Below, piece by piece: positions 6,096 to 12,475 of a stretch of 12,475 nucleotides of DNA (positions are counted from its first letter, which is position 1; every line of letters starts with the position of its first letter). The notes below the pieces were generated by a model. That model searched no databases, had not been told where the DNA came from, and saw nothing but the letters and a program-made list of their open reading frames with translations. The translations under genes and the position numbers were made by a program. Origin of the DNA: Candidatus Heimdallarchaeota archaeon (GTDB lineage: Archaea; Asgardarchaeota; Heimdallarchaeia; JABLTI01); NCBI GenBank assembly GCA_023128635.1, contig JAGMDP010000069.1:1-12475 (forward strand), in the 5' to 3' direction.

Positions 6096-6713
6096 TTATG
6101 GCAGTATTATCAGATTTACACCATGAATAACTAACAAAACTATTTGAAATATTCCCCAACCTAAACAAGCAAATACTACAATAATTGCTACAGGGAACCA
6201 ATTCAGAATTCTTCCAATCATAGCCATTTGTTTTGTTAACATTCGTACTAACATAAAGACAATTATGTCAACTGCCAAGAACACTGCAAAATAAATCCAC
6301 TTGCCATAACCAGCATCACCGAAAACCGCTGCGAAAACTGCTGCACCTAATAAACCTGCGAGAATAGCAATAAGAGCTGTTACAGGTGTATCATCTAATG
6401 TTCTTAGTGCTAATAAACAACCAATAATAATTAGAAAAATAATTGTAATTGGATTAAACCAACCTAACCATGCACCAGCTTGTGGAATGTTAACTGCAAG
6501 AAATCCTGCAAGAATTAAAGTAAGAATGCCAAGTCCGATGCCAATTTTCTCCATAATATCTACCATAGAGAAAAGTCTATCACGTTCTTCAACATCTTCT
6601 TTTTCTTTTCTGATTAGCTTTCTAAAAATGCCTGTTGTAATTACAATGGCATCTAGAATAAGTATGATTGGTGAAATAATGAACATTGCTAATTGAAATG
6701 AGTCGCTTACCAT
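6096..6713 (-). CDS. Six-TM membrane protein, possible partner of the NuoH-like subunit
   Basis: I do not recognise the family. The 205-residue protein has six predicted helices near 8-30, 57-74, 88-105, 111-130, 139-158 and 173-198. A strongly charged loop (RKLIRKEKEDVEERDR) follows helix 1 and would be cytoplasmic, and Gly/Ala-rich helices lie in the middle. It is encoded 67 bases downstream of the NuoH-like gene on the same strand and ends at a clear terminator, so the two genes may form one unit. It could then be an extra membrane subunit of the complex, but it shows no NuoA/J/K or MrpB/C-type pattern I can name. Start choice: AGGTGA (6722-6727) stands 8 bases before the ATG at 6713, which is better than the GTG at 6725 that overlaps this site. 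AATAAAA near 6755-6762 could also give it its own promoter. Confidence 0.8.
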   Translation of the reverse strand: MVSDSFQLAMFIISPIILILDAIVITTGIFRKLIRKEKEDVEERDRLFSMVDIMEKIGIGLGILTLILAGFLAVNIPQAGAWLGWFNPITIIFLIIIGCLLALRTLDDTPVTALIAILAGLLGAAVFAAVFGDAGYGKWIYFAVFLAVDIIVFMLVRMLTKQMAMIGRILNWFPVAIIVVFACLGWGIFQIVLLVIHGVNLIILP

Positions 6714-6780
6714 GGCAAACTTCACCTAATACAAGAAGGATTATTGCATCATGTTTTATTAACGTAATGATTTGCTCAGT

Positions 6781-7836
6781 TCAATTTATACCAACTAAAC
6801 CAATATAACCCCCAGTTAGAAGAATCGAAAGAAAGCTAAGAGGTGTAAGTATTTTCAAAGCAAAATTGAATGTTTGATTTGCTTTCATACGGGGTCTTAA
6901 TGCTCTAATTATTGTTGTAATCATCAATACAGCAAGACACTTGAAAACAAAATTCGCAGTGTTGGCTAATATCTGATAATTTCCATGGATAGGTATTGGT
7001 AAATAGGAACCTCCTAGAAAGACAGAGACAATTAAGCCTGCGATGACAACTTCCATTAGTCTCATGGAGAGATTCCAAAAATTTAATTTCCAATTCTTAG
7101 GAGTAGGAGCATTACTTCTAATAATGCTATCAGTATTAATTCGATCAAAATAAGGTTGATCAAATTTCATTGCTAGACAAAACAACGAAACAACAACAGC
7201 TATTGGAAGTAAAAATACTAATCCAAAAGTTAAATTGGAATTTACAATCCTACGAATATCCTCTGCAAGAATTGTTAAACTTAAAGATCGCTTAGCGATT
7301 ATTGGACCAATTAAAACAAACAATAATGGAATGTCAAAAATCATAAAAGTGAAAGTCTTTGTTAAAGATTCTTTCGTGAAATGCTCTTTATTCAAGTATT
7401 GAACAAAAAATGTGAGGAAACCAAAAAACAGTATTATTGCAAATAGAAATAAAAGGTCCCCTTCAAAAGTGATTACTCCTACAATTCCTTCGTTTGTACC
7501 GGCATACTCACCATAAACACCTATCCAGTTTGGTATTTGTAAATTTTCAAATGATCTCCAAAGATTGATTGGTAATAGTAAGGAACCAAATAAAGGTAAA
7601 GCTACCATAAGAACTAGTATTATTCCTTGGAGAATAGAATTTCTACTTGTACTTTCTTCCTCTCCTTTTATGTAAAACTTGAAGTTTTCAACAATCGGAA
7701 TAAACATTGGTGTTTTTTCTGTTTTGAAGTAGAAGCGAGAATTAAGTCGACTATTTATTTGTTCACTTAAAATTGCTAGAATGACTATAAAGACAAATCC
7801 TGGGAATATTACGATTTCAAACCATGGACCAAACAT
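6781..7836 (-). CDS. NuoH/EchB/MbhM-like membrane subunit of a complex I / group 4 hydrogenase-type complex
   Basis: This 351-residue, multi-helix protein would be the membrane anchor joining the peripheral electron-transfer arm to ion translocation. The order of motifs follows the NuoH family: FPGFVFIVILAILSEQINSR (11-30), then the R-F-Y-F-K segment and a Pro / Phe-Lys-Phe stretch in place of the family's GP and KL-KE loops, FEGDLLFLFAII in the middle, and the hallmark C-terminal RALRPRMKANQ (311-321) followed by LKILTPLSFLSILL. Several signature residues of the first cytoplasmic loop are changed, so it is a divergent member. The length is normal (about 300-350). The start ATG has GGAG (7846-7849) 9 bases upstream and a TATA box near 7869-7878. 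It is followed by the six-TM gene; the NuoD-like gene lies on the same strand but beyond an opposite-strand gene. Confidence 0.8.
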   Translation of the reverse strand: MFGPWFEIVIFPGFVFIVILAILSEQINSRLNSRFYFKTEKTPMFIPIVENFKFYIKGEEESTSRNSILQGIILVLMVALPLFGSLLLPINLWRSFENLQIPNWIGVYGEYAGTNEGIVGVITFEGDLLFLFAIILFFGFLTFFVQYLNKEHFTKESLTKTFTFMIFDIPLLFVLIGPIIAKRSLSLTILAEDIRRIVNSNLTFGLVFLLPIAVVVSLFCLAMKFDQPYFDRINTDSIIRSNAPTPKNWKLNFWNLSMRLMEVVIAGLIVSVFLGGSYLPIPIHGNYQILANTANFVFKCLAVLMITTIIRALRPRMKANQTFNFALKILTPLSFLSILLTGGYIGLVGIN

Positions 7837-7868
7837 CTAACACTTCTCCAATTTGTTATCCTTTGTTG

Positions 7869-7878
7869 CTATATATAG
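7869..7878 (-). promoter_or_regulatory. TATA box of the NuoH-like gene
   Basis: CTATATATAG is a clean TATA box (self-complementary). It lies about 33-42 bases before the ATG at 7836 on the - strand and would start transcription around 7848, beside the GGAG site. The + strand gene at 8005 is too far away to use it. Confidence 0.5.
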
Positions 7879-8004
7879 AAGGAAATTTAATCTAGTTTTT
7901 CCCTTTTATTACTAAGGATATTTAATATTTAAATGATTAATTGAGAAATGCTAAAAATCTTTTGACGCAACAATTGAATTTGCTAATGTGAGAGTTAATA
8001 AGCC

Positions 8005-9039
8005 ATGCAAAAAAATTACAAACGAATACATCAAACTCTGTTATCTGTAATATTTTGCATTTTAATTATATTTACAAGCTCAATTTCTGGTATAAAATTC
8101 CAAGATGACTCTACTTCTGCAAATCATTATCTCTTTAACATAGATGAAATCTTCTCTTATGAAGAAGCTAATAATTTTAATTTCGAAGGAAATATAACAG
8201 GATTATATTCGGAAAAAAATGATAATCAAACATTGGAAGTTGTTAATTATACTGCTTTGAGATGGTCAATAGAAGAAATTAAGGGGATTTCAATAAAGGT
8301 GATAAATGTAACAGATGATGAAATAAAATTTGATATAGAGCAGCATTATACTTATTCCTCCTATGAGGAATTAATGATAAATGAAAACCAAACTATTCAA
8401 AAACACTCTACTGAACACTTTATTTTAACAAAAGATAATATAACAATCAATAGTTATACCTATCAAATCTCTTCTTCAACAAACACAACTTATTATCCGA
8501 TAAATACTACCGCATTTTTCTGGACAAAAGCTAATCTTACAATTGGGGAAAATCTCACCATTAAAGCATTTAATTATCAAGCTACAAACTATAGTCTTAT
8601 CTCAACGTTTGAGGGAATACGTAATGTAACTAATTTACTTTCGAATGTTACACAATATGAAGAATTCATCTTATCTGATTACCTAGGAAAGTATGTCTAT
8701 TTTGGTGAATTCGAAAACCAAACTATGCTTTCTTATGGGTATACCGATGGTCTTTTGGTTTCCGGAAAGACTATTTCAAAGGTGAAACAAATAAGTAGTT
8801 TTCCAAATGCGGCGGAAGGAATACTTGTTATTACGAAAAGTATTGATATTGTATCTAGTTCATTTGAAGAGCCCGGAAGAGAGCTGGGTTCAGTATATTG
8901 GATTATAGGTGGAATTTCACTTCAATTTGTAATTTTCTTAATATTTGAACGAAAAAACTTGAGAAAATTTATTCAATCAATTAAAAAACTGACAAAATTA
9001 GCTAATAAGCCTTCTGAAAATCAACCAGCAAAAGAGTAG
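8005..9039 (+). CDS. Secreted, membrane-anchored, heavily sequon-bearing surface protein
   Basis: No known family is recognised. The 344-residue protein starts with a Lys/Arg stretch and a hydrophobic signal segment (about 11-30). It then has a roughly 260-residue Asn/Thr/Tyr/Ser-rich external domain and ends with one TM helix (about residues 297-315) plus a basic cytoplasmic tail (RKNLRKFIQSIKK). I count 14 N-x-S/T sequons in the external part, so dense N-glycosylation is likely. No cysteine lies in the external domain, and no catalytic pattern is visible. It is a type I membrane topology typical of archaeal cell-surface proteins. It lies between the NuoH-like and NuoD-like genes but on the other strand, so co-function is not implied. 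No strong SD is present; GTGA at 7988-7991 is distant. The ATG at 8005 is chosen because the signal segment starts right after it. Confidence 0.75.
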   Translation: MQKNYKRIHQTLLSVIFCILIIFTSSISGIKFQDDSTSANHYLFNIDEIFSYEEANNFNFEGNITGLYSEKNDNQTLEVVNYTALRWSIEEIKGISIKVINVTDDEIKFDIEQHYTYSSYEELMINENQTIQKHSTEHFILTKDNITINSYTYQISSSTNTTYYPINTTAFFWTKANLTIGENLTIKAFNYQATNYSLISTFEGIRNVTNLLSNVTQYEEFILSDYLGKYVYFGEFENQTMLSYGYTDGLLVSGKTISKVKQISSFPNAAEGILVITKSIDIVSSSFEEPGRELGSVYWIIGGISLQFVIFLIFERKNLRKFIQSIKKLTKLANKPSENQPAKE

Positions 9040-9059
9040 AACACTAATTTTTGGAATTC

Positions 9060-10208
9060 TTAAATGAAACTATTCCAGCCTTCACCAATTAACAGTAAAA
9101 TAGTTAATACATTTTCATATGACTCACCAGAAAGTCTGGAAAGAACTCCTTGAATATTTAATTTAATTGGAGAGACAATGCTATAATTTACTGGTTTTTC
9201 AGCAAGTGTACCTTTCTTACTTATTGTAAAACTAAAGAGCTCTCCAGATGGAGTTTCAATACGCATAACAGCATTATTTGCAGGAATCTGATTATGAGTA
9301 AATTCTTGATTTAAACTTCCTTCTGGTAGGTTTGATAGAAGTTGTTTCAATATAAATATAGATTCAATGATTTCATCAAGTCGAACCATTATTTCTCCGT
9401 AGAGATCACAAGAATCATACACTGGAACACTGAATTGTACCGTTTCATAAGCTGCATAAGGATCTGTTCTTCTGACATCAACTGTTACTCCTGAGGCTCT
9501 TGCTATCGGTCCTACTAAAGATAATTTTCTAGCTGAATCTCGAGATAAAAATCCTACATCTTGCAATAATCCTTTTAGTAGGGAGTTTTTGGAAATTTTC
9601 TTTCTCAGTTTCATACTATTTTTATTGATAATCTCTAAAGTAGAAAGTAATCTATTAGTTAGTTTCATATCAATATCTCTAGAAACTCCTCCAAAATTGA
9701 TGTAGGAGTTACTATCGGAAGAATTTGTTATATCAGTTATAGATTCAAGAATAATTGTTCGTAATGATATTGCTTTAGAGAACAGAATTGGATAAGAGAC
9801 ACCCTTTCCTAAAACACCAATGAATGAGAGATGATAGGAAATTCTTTCTAATTCTAAAATAATTGTTCGTAGATATTTTGCTCTATTAGAGACTTTTAGG
9901 GCATTTCCCAGCAATTTTTCAAAAGTTTGTACATAAGCAATTTGAAGATGAAATGGATAAAGAGTGACTTGGTCAAGAGAAACGTTTAATCCTTTCTCCC
10001 AGGAATTGTTTTTCAGCAGCTTACTGTATTCAAGATAATTATCAAATGATCCTTCGATTCTCGCTGCAGAGATTTTACTTCCTGCGATTTTCAAATGGAA
10101 TTGTGCTATATCCTCAGTTAATATATTTTTAATACCTATTTTTTTATCAAAAAGAGCTTCTTGTTCAATATCTTTTGAGGAATCCAAATCCATATTTGTA
10201 CCTTCCAT
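9060..10208 (-). CDS. NuoD / [NiFe]-hydrogenase large-subunit-like protein lacking metal-binding cysteines
   Basis: This 382-residue soluble protein belongs to the 49-kDa (NuoD) / group 4 hydrogenase large-subunit family. Family motifs are RAKYLRTIILELERISYHL (109-127), GGVSRDI (173-179), GPIARASGVTVDVRRTDPY (233-251), DLYGEIMVRLDEI (268-280) and LPEGS. In hydrogenases an N-terminal CxxC and a C-terminal CxxC hold the Ni-Fe site. Here the N-terminal position reads TLYPFH (82-87), the C-terminus ends IGEGWNSFI, and the whole protein has a single Cys (267). It therefore cannot be a Ni-Fe hydrogenase. The histidine and tyrosine that bind quinone in NuoD are not obvious either. It probably sits in a complex I-like assembly with a NuoH-type anchor such as the one at 6781-7836. 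Start: the ATG at 10208 is used; the ATG at 10193 has GGAAGG 7 bases upstream and is a good alternative. Confidence 0.85.
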   Translation of the reverse strand: MEGTNMDLDSSKDIEQEALFDKKIGIKNILTEDIAQFHLKIAGSKISAARIEGSFDNYLEYSKLLKNNSWEKGLNVSLDQVTLYPFHLQIAYVQTFEKLLGNALKVSNRAKYLRTIILELERISYHLSFIGVLGKGVSYPILFSKAISLRTIILESITDITNSSDSNSYINFGGVSRDIDMKLTNRLLSTLEIINKNSMKLRKKISKNSLLKGLLQDVGFLSRDSARKLSLVGPIARASGVTVDVRRTDPYAAYETVQFSVPVYDSCDLYGEIMVRLDEIIESIFILKQLLSNLPEGSLNQEFTHNQIPANNAVMRIETPSGELFSFTISKKGTLAEKPVNYSIVSPIKLNIQGVLSRLSGESYENVLTILLLIGEGWNSFI

Positions 10209-10336
10209 TACAAACTAATTCTATAGTGTCTTAAATTGCTTTTGAATTTTTAGTATTGCTGTGTCTATTGATAAGGAAACAATGTTATTTTGATTGATTT
10301 CAGTACTTTTAGCGAAAGAAATAAATTTACTGTTTT

Positions 10337-10349
10337 ATAGATAATCTAT
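10337..10349. promoter_or_regulatory. Palindrome ATAGAT-A-ATCTAT upstream of the ketopantoate reductase gene
   Basis: This 13-base perfect palindrome overlaps a TTTTATAG element that could be a TATA box for the gene starting at 10401. It may be an operator, or chance in AT-rich sequence. Confidence 0.25.
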
Positions 10350-10400
10350 TGTTTATTACAAAAACTCGAATCTTGAATCCTTATCATGGGGAGAATATCA

Positions 10401-11498
10401 ATGAAGAAGATACAAACAGGAGAAGTACTAATTATTGGAGCAGGTGCTATTGGAGGAACAATAGGAGCAATTATTCATACAGCAAATAAGAATGTATGTT
10501 TTGTTAATAGAAAAGGCGATCATTACAATGCAATCAAGAAGAATGGATTGAAAATAGATGGTTTTGAGAAACCTTTTACAATACCAATTGAGAATAGCGT
10601 AAAAGATTTTGATCGGAAATTTAAGCATATCTTAGTTGTTGTAAAAAATTTAGATACTGATAAGGTAATGAAGGATATAAAACCAGTATTAACTCCTAAT
10701 AGTCTCGTCTATAGTTTACAAAACGGTTTTGGTAATACAGACATTATGGCAAAATATCTCCCTCGAGAACAAATTGTTGCAGGGGTAGTTGGTTGGGGAG
10801 CTACTAAATCCGAACCTGGTAGCATAAGGATTACCTCAAAAACTGGTGATTTTATCTTAGGGTTTGAAGCTGGCAATAATTCTGATGATCAGAGATTAAT
10901 TGAGATGAAAACCTTACTTGATTTTTGGAGACCAACTATTTTAACTGATAATATTATTGGGTATAGGTGGGGTAAATTAATAGTAAACTCTGTAATTGCA
11001 CCAATAAGTGCATTATTTGATTTAACAGTAGGTGAACTCAGTAAACACAAAATCTTATCCCAAATAATGGGTGATACAAAAAGAGAAGGCATACACATTG
11101 CCGAAGCAAACAATATTACACTTGAAAAAGTAGATAATATAAATCTCCGTTCTTTCTTTTACAAAGCTAGACCTAAAGACAACCTCTTTACAAGAATAAA
11201 ATTTGGACTATTGAGCATTATCATTAAACGAATGAGCATTAAAAGACATGGAGCAATAAAATCTTCTCTCTTATGGGACTTGAAAGCTGGACAAAAAACT
11301 GAGATTGATTTCATAAATGGGTATATAGTAAAGAAAGCACAAGAAATTGATTTAGAAGCACCACTCAATAGTTTTCTCGTAAAAGCTATTCATGAAATAG
11401 AAAACAAAAAACGAGAAATAGGCATGCAAAATCTTGAAGAAATTGTGGAAAAATCGCGTATTTCAAGAGAAAAAGTAAAAGAACAAGAATTAAAATAG
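10401..11498 (+). CDS. panE: Ketopantoate reductase (2-dehydropantoate 2-reductase)
   Basis: This enzyme reduces 2-dehydropantoate to pantoate with NADPH in coenzyme A synthesis. An N-terminal Rossmann motif GAGAIGG (13-19) is followed by VVVKNLDT with Lys82 and LQNGFGN with Asn108, the usual substrate and cofactor contacts. Then come RWGKLIVNSVIAPISAL with catalytic-type Lys192 and Asn196, and AGQKTEIDFINGYIV with Glu301. These match Lys176, Asn180 and Glu256 of the E. coli enzyme in order and in the 4-residue Lys-Asn spacing. At 365 residues it is about 60 longer than usual, owing to a basic insert near 250-285 and a charged C-terminal helix, so a related 3-oxoacid reductase is possible. 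Start: GGGGAG (10388-10393) lies 7 bases before the ATG at 10401, which is preferred over the ATG at 10386 that overlaps this site. The nuclease-fold gene follows after 53 bases. Confidence 0.9.
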   Translation: MKKIQTGEVLIIGAGAIGGTIGAIIHTANKNVCFVNRKGDHYNAIKKNGLKIDGFEKPFTIPIENSVKDFDRKFKHILVVVKNLDTDKVMKDIKPVLTPNSLVYSLQNGFGNTDIMAKYLPREQIVAGVVGWGATKSEPGSIRITSKTGDFILGFEAGNNSDDQRLIEMKTLLDFWRPTILTDNIIGYRWGKLIVNSVIAPISALFDLTVGELSKHKILSQIMGDTKREGIHIAEANNITLEKVDNINLRSFFYKARPKDNLFTRIKFGLLSIIIKRMSIKRHGAIKSSLLWDLKAGQKTEIDFINGYIVKKAQEIDLEAPLNSFLVKAIHEIENKKREIGMQNLEEIVEKSRISREKVKEQELK

Positions 11499-11533
11499 TA
11501 GTACTGTTAGTAATGAAATATTGCAGGTGAATT

Positions 11534-11540
11534 AGGAGGT
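11534..11540 (+). promoter_or_regulatory. Strong ribosome binding site AGGAGGT deciding a GTG start
   Basis: AGGAGGT is a full match to the 16S rRNA 3' end. It lies 11 bases before the GTG at 11552, and no ATG follows in frame near the protein's N-terminus, so the GTG is taken as the start. Confidence 0.65.
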
Positions 11541-11551
11541 CTCTCATACAG

Positions 11552-11920
11552 GTGATACCAAACAACGATGAAGAGTTACAAGATTTACTAGAGTTAGCAA
11601 AGGCATTTTTCAAAAGTATGGATTTCGTAATTCAAAGGGAAATTGATGTAGTCGGTACAAGCGGAAAAAAACACCATTTTGAGATGTTATTGAAAACAAA
11701 TTCAGATTTAGAAATAAATCAATTATTTGTGAAAATTGTTGATTGGAAACGAGCTGTAGGTGTAGATCGTCTAATACGTTTTGAACGAATTTTAAATGAT
11801 TTGAATGAGAGAAAAGGAATGATTGTGTCAAACATATTCAGTGAATCAGCAGTGAAATTTGCAAAACGTAGAGGGTTAATCATTTATGCTCGAGAGCATT
11901 TGGAAATTCAAGAGGACTAA
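11552..11920 (+). CDS. PD-(D/E)XK (Mrr-type) nuclease-fold protein with degenerate active site
   Basis: This 122-residue protein follows the layout of small Mrr/Holliday-junction-type nuclease-fold proteins: an N-terminal helix, DVVGTSGKKHHFEMLLK (32-48), a strand-turn LFVKIVDWKRAVG (58-70), a helix, KGMIVSNIFSESAVKFAKRRG (88-108) and a closing IYAREHL. In active members the middle segment reads like VECKDWK, where Glu and Lys are catalytic. Here the aligned positions are Lys61 and Val63, and the acidic residue of the second strand is Glu44. The fold seems kept but the ExK pair lost, so it may bind DNA without cutting. Its start is a GTG with a very strong SD, 53 bases after the ketopantoate reductase gene, suggesting co-transcription. 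It converges on the exonuclease gene with a 10-base gap. Confidence 0.7.
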   Translation: MIPNNDEELQDLLELAKAFFKSMDFVIQREIDVVGTSGKKHHFEMLLKTNSDLEINQLFVKIVDWKRAVGVDRLIRFERILNDLNERKGMIVSNIFSESAVKFAKRRGLIIYAREHLEIQED

Positions 11921-11923
11921 TAT

Positions 11924-11940
11924 TTTCTTTCTAAAAGAAA
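11924..11940. terminator. Weak AT hairpin between convergent genes
   Basis: TTTCTTT (11924-11930) and AAAGAAA (11934-11940) form a 7-bp stem whose loop is the complement of the exonuclease stop codon. It is close to both gene ends, but weak and partly coding. Confidence 0.2.
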
Positions 11941-12475
11941 TTATCCAATGTAGATTGCCCTTCTTTTAAAGGTACAGCATTAAACCCATCTTTTTGCAGA
12001 TCTCTCGCTAAATCTTGAGCATTCCCAAAAACAGTGAAAATTTTGCTAGGATTACTTTTCTTCACAATTTCCAATAAACTACTATAATCTGAATGATCAC
12101 TGATTGTAAAAGCAGCATCTGCCCCCATTCTATACTTATAGTTTTCAAGATTTTTAGCCCAACCAGAAAAACCAACAACCTTCAAATTGTATTTTATCTT
12201 TAGCTTGCTAAGCGTTGGATCTCGATTGCCAACGTGATTATAGAATAGTAACCAAGGATCGTTACCAACTAATCCTTCCTCATCTGGATTTTCTGGTAGT
12301 TTCTTTGTTTCAAATAGTTCTAATCCAAGTTCTTTGTGTACTTGCTCCATTTTCCAAATAGAATTGCTTGAATAACGTGTTTCACACAAATTTCCAAGAC
12401 AATAATTCAATAATTGTGATTTTCCAAGTGGATATCCAAGAAGTGCTACCGGATAGCCTTTTTCTAATTCATTAC
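11931..12475 (-). CDS. Beta-lactamase-fold (CPSF/SNM1-like, RMMBL) exonuclease with C-terminal PCNA-binding motif, N-terminus outside window
   Basis: The frame runs open to the window edge, so about 180 C-terminal residues are visible and the metal-binding HxHxDH part lies outside. Recognisable features are GYPLGKSQLLN (the GYALGKAQ-like motif of ligase-associated and CPSF-like exonucleases), a GFSGWA segment, and the RMMBL hallmark GADAAFTISDHSDYSSLLE, with ISDHSD supplying late metal or active-site residues. VKKSNPSKIFTVFGNAQDLARDL and GFNAVPL then end the fold. These enzymes trim nucleic acid ends: archaeal CPSF-like members act on RNA, SNM1-like and ligase-associated members on DNA. The last eight residues, QSTLDNFF, fit the PCNA-interacting consensus Q-x2-L-x2-F-F exactly, which favours a DNA repair or replication role. 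In the usual family motif GFSGWA is followed by a variable linker, as here. Confidence 0.85.
   Translation of the reverse strand, partial: NELEKGYPVALLGYPLGKSQLLNYCLGNLCETRYSSNSIWKMEQVHKELGLELFETKKLPENPDEEGLVGNDPWLLFYNHVGNRDPTLSKLKIKYNLKVVGFSGWAKNLENYKYRMGADAAFTISDHSDYSSLLEIVKKSNPSKIFTVFGNAQDLARDLQKDGFNAVPLKEGQSTLDNFF

Noticed and set aside
9060..10208. Call as an active [NiFe] hydrogenase large subunit
   Set aside because: Both CxxC ligand pairs are absent and the protein has one Cys in all, so a Ni-Fe centre cannot be held.
11552..11920. Call as an active restriction endonuclease or part of a restriction-modification system
   Set aside because: The ExK catalytic pair reads Lys and Val, and no methyltransferase or specificity gene lies nearby.
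1..12475. Mobile element, CRISPR array or provirus
   Set aside because: No transposase, integrase, regular direct repeats, terminal inverted repeats or viral structural genes are visible.

Overview
The window is AT-rich DNA, about two thirds A+T by eye. It reads as archaeal: TATA-box-like promoters, Shine-Dalgarno (SD) sites of the GGAG/GGTGA type, T-tract termination sites, a class III (pilin/archaellin-type) signal sequence, an ApbA/PanE ketopantoate reductase, and a beta-lactamase-fold exonuclease of the archaeal CPSF-like type. A Rab/Ras-like small GTPase with a long Pro/Glu tail, together with a Cdc48-N-like domain fused to a VWA domain, points to an Asgard archaeon. This is inference: no rRNA or marker gene is present, and no lineage within Asgard can be named.

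Layout. 1-1.1 kb: the C-terminal part of a phenylacetate-CoA-ligase-like protein, cut by the window edge, ending early and with blurred nucleotide motifs. 1.2-2.3 kb: a four-TM membrane protein (-) divergent from a stand-alone ModE-type winged-helix regulator (+). 2.4-3.4 kb: the small GTPase (-). 3.4-3.8 kb: a 400-base AT-rich regulatory gap. 3.8-6.0 kb: a pilin-like secreted protein and the Cdc48N-VWA protein (both +). 6.1-7.8 kb: a six-TM protein and a NuoH/EchB-like membrane subunit (both -). 8.0-9.0 kb: a sequon-rich, membrane-anchored surface protein (+). 9.1-10.2 kb: a NuoD/hydrogenase-large-subunit-like protein (-) without metal-binding cysteines. 10.4-11.9 kb: ketopantoate reductase followed by a PD-(D/E)XK-like protein whose ExK pair is lost (both +). 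11.9-12.5 kb: the C-terminus of a beta-lactamase/RMMBL-fold exonuclease (-) ending in a textbook PCNA-binding motif; its N-terminus lies outside.

How they may work together. The NuoH-like and NuoD-like proteins are the membrane anchor and the large catalytic-type subunit of the complex I / group 4 hydrogenase superfamily, so they may belong to one membrane complex. The NuoD-like protein cannot hold a Ni-Fe centre, and the partner Fe-S subunits (NuoB, C and I types) are absent here. The remaining genes look like independent transcription units in housekeeping-style order; no mobile element, CRISPR array or RNA gene was seen. The strongest leads are the Cdc48N-VWA fusion, the cysteine-poor NuoD/NuoH pair, and the PCNA-motif exonuclease beside a probably inactive nuclease-fold protein.
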